From an uncultured Lachnospiraceae bacterium (GTDB lineage Bacteria > Bacillota > Clostridia > Lachnospirales > Lachnospiraceae), in NCBI GenBank assembly GCA_958426095.1, contig CATZYB010000146.1, positions 1-6,285 of the forward strand: a stretch of 6,285 nucleotides of DNA. The letters run 5' to 3'. Numbering within the stretch: position 1 is the first letter of the stretch; each line of letters starts with the position of its first letter. Positions 1 through 6,265 of this stretch are shown one piece after another. The notes under the pieces are model-generated. The model did no database searches. It worked only from the letters and a program-made list of their open reading frames with translations, and was not told the origin of the DNA. Made by a program: the position numbers and the translations under genes.

Positions 1-9
1 TACATTTCT

Positions 10-15
10 TGTCAA
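10..15 (-). promoter_or_regulatory. Candidate -35 box downstream of recU
   Basis: A perfect TTGACA lies on the minus strand nine bases after the recU stop, in AT-rich DNA. A matching -10 box would fall outside the window, so the promoter cannot be confirmed. If real, it would drive the next minus-strand gene independently of this operon. A six-base match can arise by chance in AT-rich DNA. Confidence 0.25.
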
Positions 16-23
16 TATTTGGA

Positions 24-554
24 TTATCTGTTTTGTAAATCTCTTTTTATTCCTTCAAGATAATGAACAACAGCTCCTGATGTGGAATTAATTTTGTAAT
101 TTTTATCTATTTCATCATATGTAAAACTTTTCCTGCCACCGTTTAAGCTTCTTTCATAGAAAAATTTGATATCTTTAAAGGGTATATAGTAAGTTTCATT
201 TAAACTACTAAAAAATAACAGAATAAAGGAAATTCCACCCTGTTTTTCAAAATCTTCCATGAATTTAACCTGATGTTCATGAATGTTCATTATAGGAAAG
301 GTTTTAACGGCACATTCCTTTGCATCAAAACAAACAGGTATTCCCTGTACGGCTCCTATGTAATCAACGGTACTTTGCTTCTCAAAATATGCCAATGTAA
401 TATGCCTTGTGGCCTTATCAATCTGTATGGGTTTGATCGGTGTGGGAATCTTCTGTATGAGCGCCAACTTCTTTTCCCTCAATTTTTCATTGGTTAAATT
501 AATCAATTCTTCCAGATCAGAACCGCGAAGTCCTCTGGAATTCCAAGTTGCCAT
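24..554 (-). CDS. recU: Holliday junction resolvase RecU
   Basis: RecU cleaves four-way DNA junctions during recombination and chromosome segregation in Bacillota, acting as a dimer with RuvAB. This 176-residue protein begins at the family's N-terminal SRG motif. It contains LEELINLTN at 14-22, KIPTP at 35-39, the stalk region up to AYF at 55-57, STVDY at 61-65, FDAKE at 76-80 and NIHEHQ at 90-95. The metal-binding acids are probably Asp64 and Asp77 with Lys79. Position 77 is Glu in B. subtilis RecU (E-x-K), so this is a conservative Glu-to-Asp change. B. subtilis RecU is about 206 residues, and the missing part is its poorly conserved N-terminal tail. The ATG lies two bases after the queG stop and uses GGAG within the queG coding end. 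By hand count the first 540 bases of the window are about 33% GC, against roughly 47-53% in sampled lines of queG. In many Bacillota recU is paired with a penicillin-binding protein gene; that partner is not visible here. Confidence 0.93.
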   Translation of the reverse strand: MATWNSRGLRGSDLEELINLTNEKLREKKLALIQKIPTPIKPIQIDKATRHITLAYFEKQSTVDYIGAVQGIPVCFDAKECAVKTFPIMNIHEHQVKFMEDFEKQGGISFILLFFSSLNETYYIPFKDIKFFYERSLNGGRKSFTYDEIDKNYKINSTSGAVVHYLEGIKRDLQNR

Positions 555-556
555 AG

Positions 557-1474
557 TTATCTCTCCGTTATATTTCTTAATACGATTTCAGCATTTTTTT
601 GAAGCTGTTTTTTACCGCGCCATCCCGCGGCAGTTTTCTGATATCTCAATTTGAACTGTTTATTGCTCATAGACAGAAGCTCCTCTAAAGAAACCTCTGT
701 TCCCGTCTCATATCCGACCGGTACCGGCGGATTCAGCGGACACACTTTCTGGCAGACATCACAGCCATAAATTTGAAATCCCATCGCTGCGGATTCCGAA
801 TCTGTCAGCGCCTCTTTTTTCTGAGTCAGATAGGATACACAGCGATAACTGTTCATTCCCTTTTCGGTAATTGCTCCGCCGGGACAAAAGATCTGGCAGG
901 CCGAACAGGTCAGACATCGGTCAAACCAGGCATCCTTATGATCCTGACGCATAGACAGTCCATAAAAATCTACCGGACGGTCATTAAGAATCAAACCGAT
1001 ATAACACCTGGAACCAAATTTTCTTGAATAAAAGAGACCGTTTCTCATCAGTCGGCCCAGTCCGGCCCTCACAGCCACATGCTTCTCCGAAAATGGCGAA
1101 TTGTCCACGTAGGATAACCGCCTTCCCTCCGGGTCGATAAGTTCCAACGCTTCCATAAGCCCGGAAAGCTTTTCCCTGACGATCCGATGATAATCCTCAC
1201 CGCTGGCCGCCGGAGAAATATTTCCATACAGGCCATTCCTTTTTTTATAGACAGGCGGCTCATAATGTTCCAAAATTACAATAAAACTTTTTGCCCCGTC
1301 AAGGGTCCGGGCGGGGTCCACCCGCTTATTGATGTCCGTCTCTGTAAACGGCGGAAGGATGCCAAGCTCCGCATCCTTTTTTAATATCTCCTCAACGCCT
1401 TCAAATTTTTCCGCATGACAGACAGCAATATCGTCAATATTCAGTTTTTCTGCAAGTCCGTATAGATCGACCAC
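557..1474 (-). CDS. queG: Epoxyqueuosine reductase, QueG-like, short form
   Basis: QueG reduces epoxyqueuosine to queuosine in the wobble position of GUN-anticodon tRNAs, using cobalamin and two [4Fe-4S] clusters. This 305-residue version shows the family signposts: EDYHRIVR at 93-100, the VDNSP motif with Asp124 (the proposed proton donor), and eight cysteines at 187, 190, 193, 197, 212, 238, 241 and 245. These include a ferredoxin-type CxxCxxCxxxCP, RCVSYL and GCDVCQKVCPLN. It is shorter than E. coli QueG (379); it stops just after the KNAEIVLRN stretch, so most of the C-terminal HEAT-like region that helps bind tRNA is absent. The usual GWxGKN loop reads GRLMRN (140-145), a notable divergence. 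Translation starts at GTG, 34 bases inside the preceding gene, with a good upstream site. It could be a true QueG or a related corrinoid iron-sulfur reductase. I favour QueG, with some reserve. Confidence 0.85.
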   Translation of the reverse strand: MVDLYGLAEKLNIDDIAVCHAEKFEGVEEILKKDAELGILPPFTETDINKRVDPARTLDGAKSFIVILEHYEPPVYKKRNGLYGNISPAASGEDYHRIVREKLSGLMEALELIDPEGRRLSYVDNSPFSEKHVAVRAGLGRLMRNGLFYSRKFGSRCYIGLILNDRPVDFYGLSMRQDHKDAWFDRCLTCSACQIFCPGGAITEKGMNSYRCVSYLTQKKEALTDSESAAMGFQIYGCDVCQKVCPLNPPVPVGYETGTEVSLEELLSMSNKQFKLRYQKTAAGWRGKKQLQKNAEIVLRNITER

Positions 1475-2406
1475 AGATGTTCCCCCCTGAGTATTGCCTC
1501 AAATTCAGGCCATAAAGGCGCTGTCAGACATCGTCCGTCAAATTCCATCCTCCAGGAATGAAGCAGCTGATGTTTCAGATGATAATGTTTCCGGAAATAA
1601 TCGTTGACCCGCTCCGAACCGTATTTACCATCCCCAACGATACTGTGGCCTGCCGAGGCCAGATGTGCACGGATCTGATGCGTCCGTCCCGTGATCAATT
1701 CCACCTTTAATATTGTCTGATGCCCGTTATTTCCCAGCGGTTCATACATTGTTTCAATATGATGTCCGCCGCTGACCGGCTGATCCGACACAGTGACCCG
1801 ATTTGTTTTTTCATCTTTGATCAAATAGCCGCATATATGTTTTGAATCTGTGACCACGCCTTCGACAAGGCAAAGATAATATTTCTGCACTGTCCGTTCT
1901 TTTAATGCCTCAGACATATGCTGTAGTCCCGGCAGACTTTTGCCGATGATCAGCAGACCGCTCGTATTTCTGTCCAAACGATGGCATACGGAAGGCTTAA
2001 AAACTTCCAGCGATTTTTCTGTGATCACGTGATTCTTCAAAAGATAACTGACGGCCTCTTCATTCACTGAGATATCCTCCGGCTTTGCTTTCTGAGAAAG
2101 CAGCCCCGCCGGTTTATTTACTGCCAATATATCTTCATCTTCAAATATCACCTTAAAATGCTGAGGCACCGGTTCAAAATGTCTGGCTTCTCTGAATTTT
2201 TCAATAGTTTCATCCGATAACCATAAGGTGACTTCGTCGCCTACCGCCGTTTTTTCCGAACCATCACACTTTTTATGATTCAACGTGATATTTTTCTTTC
2301 GAAACATTTTATAAACAAAGCTTTTCGGAGCCAGATTTAAATATTTAAACAACAGCTTGTCCAGCCGCTGCCCGGCCTCATTGGGTGTTACCATAAATTT
2401 TTGCAT
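1441..2406 (-). CDS. RluA family pseudouridine synthase (RluC/RluD-like)
   Basis: This 321-residue enzyme is predicted to make pseudouridine in 23S rRNA or tRNA. An N-terminal S4-like RNA-binding domain spans about residues 10-62 (GQRLDKLL at 12-19). The catalytic core starts near 84 and includes VNKPAGLLSQ at 96-105. The RluA-family motif HRLDRNTSG is at 142-150, with Asp145 as nucleophile. The GRTHQIRAHL motif at 240-249 is intact, followed by GDGKYG at 258-263. The presence of S4 and the overall length match RluC and RluD better than RluA, which lacks S4. Which uridines it modifies cannot be told, and Bacillota have several paralogues, so no symbol is given. The ATG follows GAGGAA at a normal distance, overlapping the end of the membrane-protein gene. 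Its last 34 bases overlap the start of queG. It is not closely related to the RsuA-type enzyme at the start of the operon. Confidence 0.94.
   Translation of the reverse strand: MQKFMVTPNEAGQRLDKLLFKYLNLAPKSFVYKMFRKKNITLNHKKCDGSEKTAVGDEVTLWLSDETIEKFREARHFEPVPQHFKVIFEDEDILAVNKPAGLLSQKAKPEDISVNEEAVSYLLKNHVITEKSLEVFKPSVCHRLDRNTSGLLIIGKSLPGLQHMSEALKERTVQKYYLCLVEGVVTDSKHICGYLIKDEKTNRVTVSDQPVSGGHHIETMYEPLGNNGHQTILKVELITGRTHQIRAHLASAGHSIVGDGKYGSERVNDYFRKHYHLKHQLLHSWRMEFDGRCLTAPLWPEFEAILRGEHLWSIYTDLQKN
1481..1488 (-). promoter_or_regulatory. RBS for the GTG start of queG
   Basis: AGGGGGGA on the minus strand lies six bases before a GTG at 1474. It can pair with the 16S anti-Shine-Dalgarno over six bases if one G-U wobble is allowed. 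No ATG lies nearby in the queG frame, and the protein from GTG begins where the family normally starts. The site is inside the RluA-family coding sequence, over codons for R-G-E. Confidence 0.7.
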
Positions 2407-2419
2407 AAGTTCCTCTTTT

Positions 2420-3001
2420 TTACATACAATTTGCTTTCAAACCGGCAAAAATACTTCCTGCATCCAACGGCGCGGAAGGTTCGTTTGCCGCCAGCATCAT
2501 GATCATTTCTTCAAATTCTTCAAAATTCTCATGAACAACAGGTTTTTTATGGGGCATATCCGCTTCCATTAAAATGTTGGTCAGATAGGCTTCGATGGCC
2601 TCCCGGCTCTTTTTCTGTTTCGGCGCATAGCCGTAAATATTGCCATTACAGATCACCAGCATATCCAGGACCATATGACCGCTTTCACTGGCCAGGACCA
2701 TATCCGCAGCCAGGACCATCCATGACTTTCCTTCCACAAGGGCGGCGATTTTTTCATATTCGTCCCGGCGTCCGCTGTGGAAACCCAGCATTGCAAAATA
2801 CTGAACAGCCTGCCTCGCCGCCGGAAGCACCATGACGATGGCGGCCACTGTAAAAGCATTGTACCGGGTGCCAAAAATTGCCGCCGGAAGCAACAGCAAG
2901 GCGCCAATAAAAACGACCCACAGGCCCAGTGCTGCGATCTTTGACCGTTTCCATCGATCGATATAACCATAGGTTCCTTTTATCAATTTGGTTTCTCCCA
3001 T
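2420..3001 (-). CDS. Small membrane protein of unknown function
   Basis: I do not recognise this 193-residue protein. The first 20 residues are basic (several Lys/Arg). Two hydrophobic segments follow, at about 22-44 and 47-66, separated by a short turn containing an Arg, so it is probably a helical hairpin in the cytoplasmic membrane with both ends inside. The rest, about 127 residues, looks like a soluble cytoplasmic domain. It has mixed alpha/beta character, a hydrophobic strand-like stretch at 110-126, an acidic patch around EEFEEM at 161-166 and the sequence NGNIYGY at 119-125. There are no catalytic motifs, signal peptide or metal-binding cysteines. The ATG has AAGGTGG five bases upstream, overlapping the ygiQ stop. 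It ends 13 bases before the RluA-family gene. Codon use and GC resemble the neighbours, so it appears to be a resident gene. It may be restricted to Lachnospiraceae and relatives; this is inference. Confidence 0.85.
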   Translation of the reverse strand: MGETKLIKGTYGYIDRWKRSKIAALGLWVVFIGALLLLPAAIFGTRYNAFTVAAIVMVLPAARQAVQYFAMLGFHSGRRDEYEKIAALVEGKSWMVLAADMVLASESGHMVLDMLVICNGNIYGYAPKQKKSREAIEAYLTNILMEADMPHKKPVVHENFEEFEEMIMMLAANEPSAPLDAGSIFAGLKANCM

Positions 3002-3010
3002 ATTTCCACC

Positions 3011-4888
3011 TTATTTCTTTTTCTTCTTATGTATATTCCGTATAGCTTTCTTTTTGAACGGCTTATGTTCTTCCTTCTTTACCGTCTCTCCCCGTCGCGG
3101 CCGGATCAAGCATTTTTTATCAAAACCAATCAGATCGGTCCGGTGAGCTGTCTCAAGGGCTTCCCGTACCAACTCATAATTTTTCGGATTCCGATATTGG
3201 ATCAAAGCTCTCTGCATAGCCTTCTCGTGAGGATTTTTTGGCACATAGACCGGCTCCATCGTCCGCGGGTCCAATCCGGTGTAATACATACATGTTGATA
3301 AAGTTGCCGGAGTCGGATAAAAATCCTGAACCTGTTCCGGCATATACCCTAAATCTCTCAGATATTCAGCCAGGGCAATGGCTTCTTTCATCGTGGAGCC
3401 TGGATGGGAAGACATGAGATACGGCACAAGATACTGCTTCTTGCCCAGCTTCTCGTTCATTGTTTTATAGTCCTGAACAAATTTCCGATATACCCGATTC
3501 CCCGGTTTACCCATCCGCTTCAGCACCGGATCTGCCACATGTTCCGGCGCCACCTTTAACTGACCGCTCACATGGTACTCGCAGAGTTCTTTTAAAAATG
3601 TCGGGTCCGGATCCGCATTCACATAATCAAACCGGATGCCGGAACGTATAAATACTTTTTTTACTCCCGGAAGTTCCCGAAGCTTACGAAGCAGTTCCAG
3701 ATAATCCTGGTGATCTACATAGAGATTTTTACATGGTTCCGGAAAAAGACATTGTTTATTTTTACAGACGCCCTTCGTCAACTGCTTTTGGCATGACGGA
3801 TGTCTGAAATTCGCTGTCGGGCCGCCAACATCATGGATATAGCCTTTAAAATCCGGGTCCCAGGTAAACGCCTTCGCCTCATTAATGATGGACTCATGGC
3901 TCCGGGTCTGGATGATCCGCCCCTGATGAAAAGTCAATGCACAAAAACTGCATCCGCCAAAACACCCCCGGTTGCTCACCAGACTGAATTTGACCTCTTC
4001 AATAGCCGGAACCCCTCCGGCCGCTTCATAAGACGGATGATAAGTCCGCATATAATTTAAGCCGTAAACCCGGTCCATCTCTGCCGTTGTCAGAGGTTTT
4101 GCCGCCGGATTCTGTACCACATACAAATGTTCCCCATACTTTTCCACCATCCGCTGTCCGCTGAACGGGTCTGTATTGATATACTGGGTATAAAAGCTTT
4201 CCGCATATTTGCGTTTGCTTTCTTTAATCTCATTAAAAGATGGTAATGTAATGGCGTCGTATACCGAATCCAGAGACTTGGTTTTATATACAGAGCCCGG
4301 AACAAAAGTAATATCCCGAATCTCCAGCCCACTGTCCAAAGCATCGGCCACTTCCACAACAGACCTCTCGCCCATACCGTACAACAACAGATCTGCCCCC
4401 GAATCCAAAAGAACAGAACGCTTTACCGTATCGCTCCAGTAATCATAATGAGCCAGTCGTCTTAAACTCGCCTCAATACCGCCGATGATGACCGGAACAT
4501 CCCTGTAGGTCTGACGGATCAGATTGCCATAGACCACCGTGGCATAATCCGGACGTTTTCCATACACGCCGCCCGGCGTAAAAGCATCATTATGGCGCCG
4601 TTTTTTTGATACCGTATAGTGATTGACCATTGAATCCATATTTCCGGCACTGATAATAAATCCGAGTCTTGGCCTTCCATAAATATCTATACTTTTTTTA
4701 TCCTTCCAATCCGGCTGGGAAATGATTCCCACCCGGTAATTATTCGCTTCCAGTATCCGGCTGATAATGGCGTGGCCAAAGGATGGATGATCCACATAGG
4801 CGTCGCCGATAACATAGACAAAATCGACTTCATTCCATCCTCTGGCCTCCATATCCGCTTTGCAAACCGGTAAAAAATCTTTAATCAT
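3011..4888 (-). CDS. ygiQ: YgiQ family radical SAM protein
   Basis: This 625-residue protein belongs to the UPF0313/YgiQ group of radical SAM enzymes, whose reaction is unknown. The N-terminal region (residues 1-62) carries the diagnostic GDAYVDHPSFG at 28-38, followed by a region ending at about 290 with GGIEASLRR at 136-144. The radical SAM core begins near 298 and has the Cys309-x3-Cys313-x2-Cys316 motif (GCFGGCSFCA) that binds the SAM-cleaving [4Fe-4S] cluster. A second set of cysteines (366, 375, 380 and 386, ending CKNL) is also typical of YgiQ and might hold another metal site. The remainder corresponds to the YgiQ C-terminal domain. The final 20 residues are strongly basic, ending in a run of five lysines. 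E. coli YgiQ is longer, at about 739 residues. The start ATG overlaps the HAD stop as ATGA, with a GAGGAA site five bases upstream. The family call is very secure and the function is not. Confidence 0.95.
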   Translation of the reverse strand: MIKDFLPVCKADMEARGWNEVDFVYVIGDAYVDHPSFGHAIISRILEANNYRVGIISQPDWKDKKSIDIYGRPRLGFIISAGNMDSMVNHYTVSKKRRHNDAFTPGGVYGKRPDYATVVYGNLIRQTYRDVPVIIGGIEASLRRLAHYDYWSDTVKRSVLLDSGADLLLYGMGERSVVEVADALDSGLEIRDITFVPGSVYKTKSLDSVYDAITLPSFNEIKESKRKYAESFYTQYINTDPFSGQRMVEKYGEHLYVVQNPAAKPLTTAEMDRVYGLNYMRTYHPSYEAAGGVPAIEEVKFSLVSNRGCFGGCSFCALTFHQGRIIQTRSHESIINEAKAFTWDPDFKGYIHDVGGPTANFRHPSCQKQLTKGVCKNKQCLFPEPCKNLYVDHQDYLELLRKLRELPGVKKVFIRSGIRFDYVNADPDPTFLKELCEYHVSGQLKVAPEHVADPVLKRMGKPGNRVYRKFVQDYKTMNEKLGKKQYLVPYLMSSHPGSTMKEAIALAEYLRDLGYMPEQVQDFYPTPATLSTCMYYTGLDPRTMEPVYVPKNPHEKAMQRALIQYRNPKNYELVREALETAHRTDLIGFDKKCLIRPRRGETVKKEEHKPFKKKAIRNIHKKKKK

Positions 4889-5529
4889 AACAGTTCCTCG
4901 TAACTCTTTATATAAAAATCCGCAAGCCGGATTTTTTCTTCTCTATCTTTTATTGAATACTCATCCTCGACAGCGCACACCGTCATTCCGGCCCGCTTTC
5001 CGGCAATGATCCCAAATGGGATATCTTCAAAGACAAGACATCGCTCCGGTGCTGTCCCAAGCTTTCTTGCCGCCTCCAGATAAACTTCCGGATCCGGCTT
5101 TCCATTTGTGATCTCATCTCCCGTCACCATAACAGAAAAATAGTCTTCGATCTGATGACTTTTTAAGATAGCTTCGGTTAATACCCGGGAATTGCTTGTG
5201 GCAATGCCGCAGGGAATTTTTCTTGTTTTTAGTTCATCCAGGAATGCCCGGGCACCCGGTTTTAAGGGAATATCCGTCGTATATTTTTCGTAGGCCATCC
5301 GGTTCCAGTCATCCATGATCTCTTCCAGACTGTCTTCAATAGCAAAATTCTCTTTGAAATAAACTGCCGTCTGATACATACTCAGGCCTTCAATAGCCTG
5401 CTGCAGCCCCTCCGGCACAGGCAAATGAAATTTTTTCAGATATTCCACATCAATGTCGCCCCACATAGACATGGATTCTACCAATGTTCCGTCCAGATCA
5501 AACAGAACCGCTTCCATATTATTCAGCAT
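4885..5529 (-). CDS. HAD-superfamily hydrolase, beta-phosphoglucomutase-like
   Basis: This is a 214-residue HAD enzyme from the preferred ATG (220 if the upstream ATG at 5547 were used). Numbering from the preferred start, motif I is FDLDGT with nucleophile Asp11 and general acid/base Asp13. Motif II is the ATSNS stretch around Thr111/Ser112, motif III is Lys144 in GKPDP, and motif IV is the acidic pair Glu168-Asp169 in FED. A helical cap between motifs I and II, at about residues 16-85, gives the layout of the PGMB/phosphatase-like (cap C1) group. The family contains sugar-phosphate phosphatases and mutases, and substrate cannot be read from the sequence. Neighbours do not point to a sugar pathway. 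Pseudouridine 5'-phosphate phosphatases also belong to this group, so a link to the pseudouridine synthases is conceivable but unproven. The gene overlaps rsuA by 11 bases and ygiQ by 4 (ATGA), indicating translational coupling on both sides. Confidence 0.9.
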   Translation of the reverse strand: MLNNMEAVLFDLDGTLVESMSMWGDIDVEYLKKFHLPVPEGLQQAIEGLSMYQTAVYFKENFAIEDSLEEIMDDWNRMAYEKYTTDIPLKPGARAFLDELKTRKIPCGIATSNSRVLTEAILKSHQIEDYFSVMVTGDEITNGKPDPEVYLEAARKLGTAPERCLVFEDIPFGIIAGKRAGMTVCAVEDEYSIKDREEKIRLADFYIKSYEELL

Positions 5530-6265
5530 ACAGTTCCTCCAGTTCACTGTTTGTTAATAATCGATACTCTCCCGGCTCCAGGTCTCCGTCCAGCACAAGA
5601 CTTCCCATAGAAAGACGTTTTAAATAGGTAACTTCCTTACCCACAGCCTGAACCATCCGCTTGACCTGATGAAATTTACCTTCAAAAATCTTCAGACGTA
5701 TCTCCGAGGTTCCTGTCGGTCCTTCCGGGGCAGCGCTTTCCTCTTCGACAGACGGATGCGTGGCGAGAATTTCAAGCTCCGCCGGCCGTGCGGTCAGTTC
5801 CTCATCCACATAAAGCCCCTCAGCGAAGAGTTTCACATCTTCCGCTGTCATTATCCCTTTGACCCTGGCGTAATATATCTTTGCCACATGATGTCTCGGT
5901 GACAATAACTTATGCGCCAGCTTTCCGTCATTGGTCAAAAGAAGCAGACCTTCCGTGTCCTTGTCAAGACGCCCTACCGGAAACAGATCTTTTCTCCGAC
6001 TGTCCTTGATCAGATCAATTACCGTTTTCTCTCTGGAATCTTCTGTGGCAGAAATAACCCCGGCCGGTTTGTTGAGCATAATGTATTCATATTCCACAAA
6101 GTCCACCGGCGTGCCTTTCCAAATAACTTTATCTTTATCCGTCACTTTATATTCCGGCCGGGTCACTGTTGTTTCATTTACTTTCGCAGAGCCTTTTCGA
6201 ATGCCCTGTTTCACTTCACTTCGACTGCCCAGCCCCATTTCTGTCATATATTTATCTAATCGCAT
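5519..6265 (-). CDS. rsuA: 16S rRNA pseudouridine synthase, RsuA family
   Basis: This 248-residue protein is predicted to isomerise a uridine to pseudouridine in 16S rRNA (U516 in E. coli RsuA) in the cytoplasm. An S4 RNA-binding domain spans about residues 1-50 (starting MRLDKYM). The catalytic domain follows, with the family motif GRLDKDTEGLLLL at 98-110, in which Asp101 is the catalytic nucleophile. The SPRHH motif at 122-126 favours the RsuA branch over RluB/E/F. The motif FHQVKRM at 198-204 is also typical of the family. E. coli RsuA is 231 residues; the extra length lies mostly in an acidic, Ser/Pro/Gly-rich stretch at about 170-187. The ATG is preceded by GGTGG at six bases, and the protein begins right at the S4 domain, so the start is well supported. 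Its last codons contain the ribosome binding site of the next gene, which it overlaps by 11 bases. Family assignment is firm; the exact target base is inferred. Confidence 0.93.
   Translation of the reverse strand: MRLDKYMTEMGLGSRSEVKQGIRKGSAKVNETTVTRPEYKVTDKDKVIWKGTPVDFVEYEYIMLNKPAGVISATEDSREKTVIDLIKDSRRKDLFPVGRLDKDTEGLLLLTNDGKLAHKLLSPRHHVAKIYYARVKGIMTAEDVKLFAEGLYVDEELTARPAELEILATHPSVEEESAAPEGPTGTSEIRLKIFEGKFHQVKRMVQAVGKEVTYLKRLSMGSLVLDGDLEPGEYRLLTNSELEELYAE
5536..5540 (-). promoter_or_regulatory. RBS that fixes the start of the HAD gene
   Basis: GGAGG on the minus strand ends six bases before an ATG at 5529. The open frame extends six codons further upstream to an ATG at 5547, but that codon lies upstream of this site. 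A third ATG at 5517 is too far away. The start at 5529 is therefore preferred. The site lies within the Glu-Glu codons near the end of the RsuA gene. Confidence 0.75.

Noticed and set aside
273..654. Overlapping plus-strand open frames opposite recU and the end of queG
   Set aside because: The minus-strand genes there have strong family motifs in the correct order. The antisense products resemble nothing and lack start signals.
1375..1385. T-run resembling a terminator tail
   Set aside because: It lies within the queG coding sequence, encoding Lys codons on the minus strand, with no adjacent GC-rich hairpin.
2653..2970. A 105-codon minus-strand frame inside the membrane-protein gene
   Set aside because: It is an alternative frame of the same DNA with Trp- and Cys-rich, low-plausibility translation. 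The frame from 3001 has the better RBS and membrane-protein pattern.
3014..3033. A-rich lysine tail of ygiQ as a programmed frameshift site
   Set aside because: The Lys codons mix AAG and AAA, breaking up slippery A runs, and no stimulatory structure or alternative product is evident.
5530..5547. Longer HAD protein starting at the ATG at 5547
   Set aside because: The strong GGAGG lies between that ATG and the one at 5529, at ideal spacing for the latter. The six extra residues precede the usual family start.
5912..6259. A 115-codon open frame on the plus strand opposite the RsuA-type gene
   Set aside because: It is antisense to a gene with clear motifs. It has no good ribosome binding site that I could see, and its protein is rich in Phe, His and Arg, as expected for a reverse-frame shadow.
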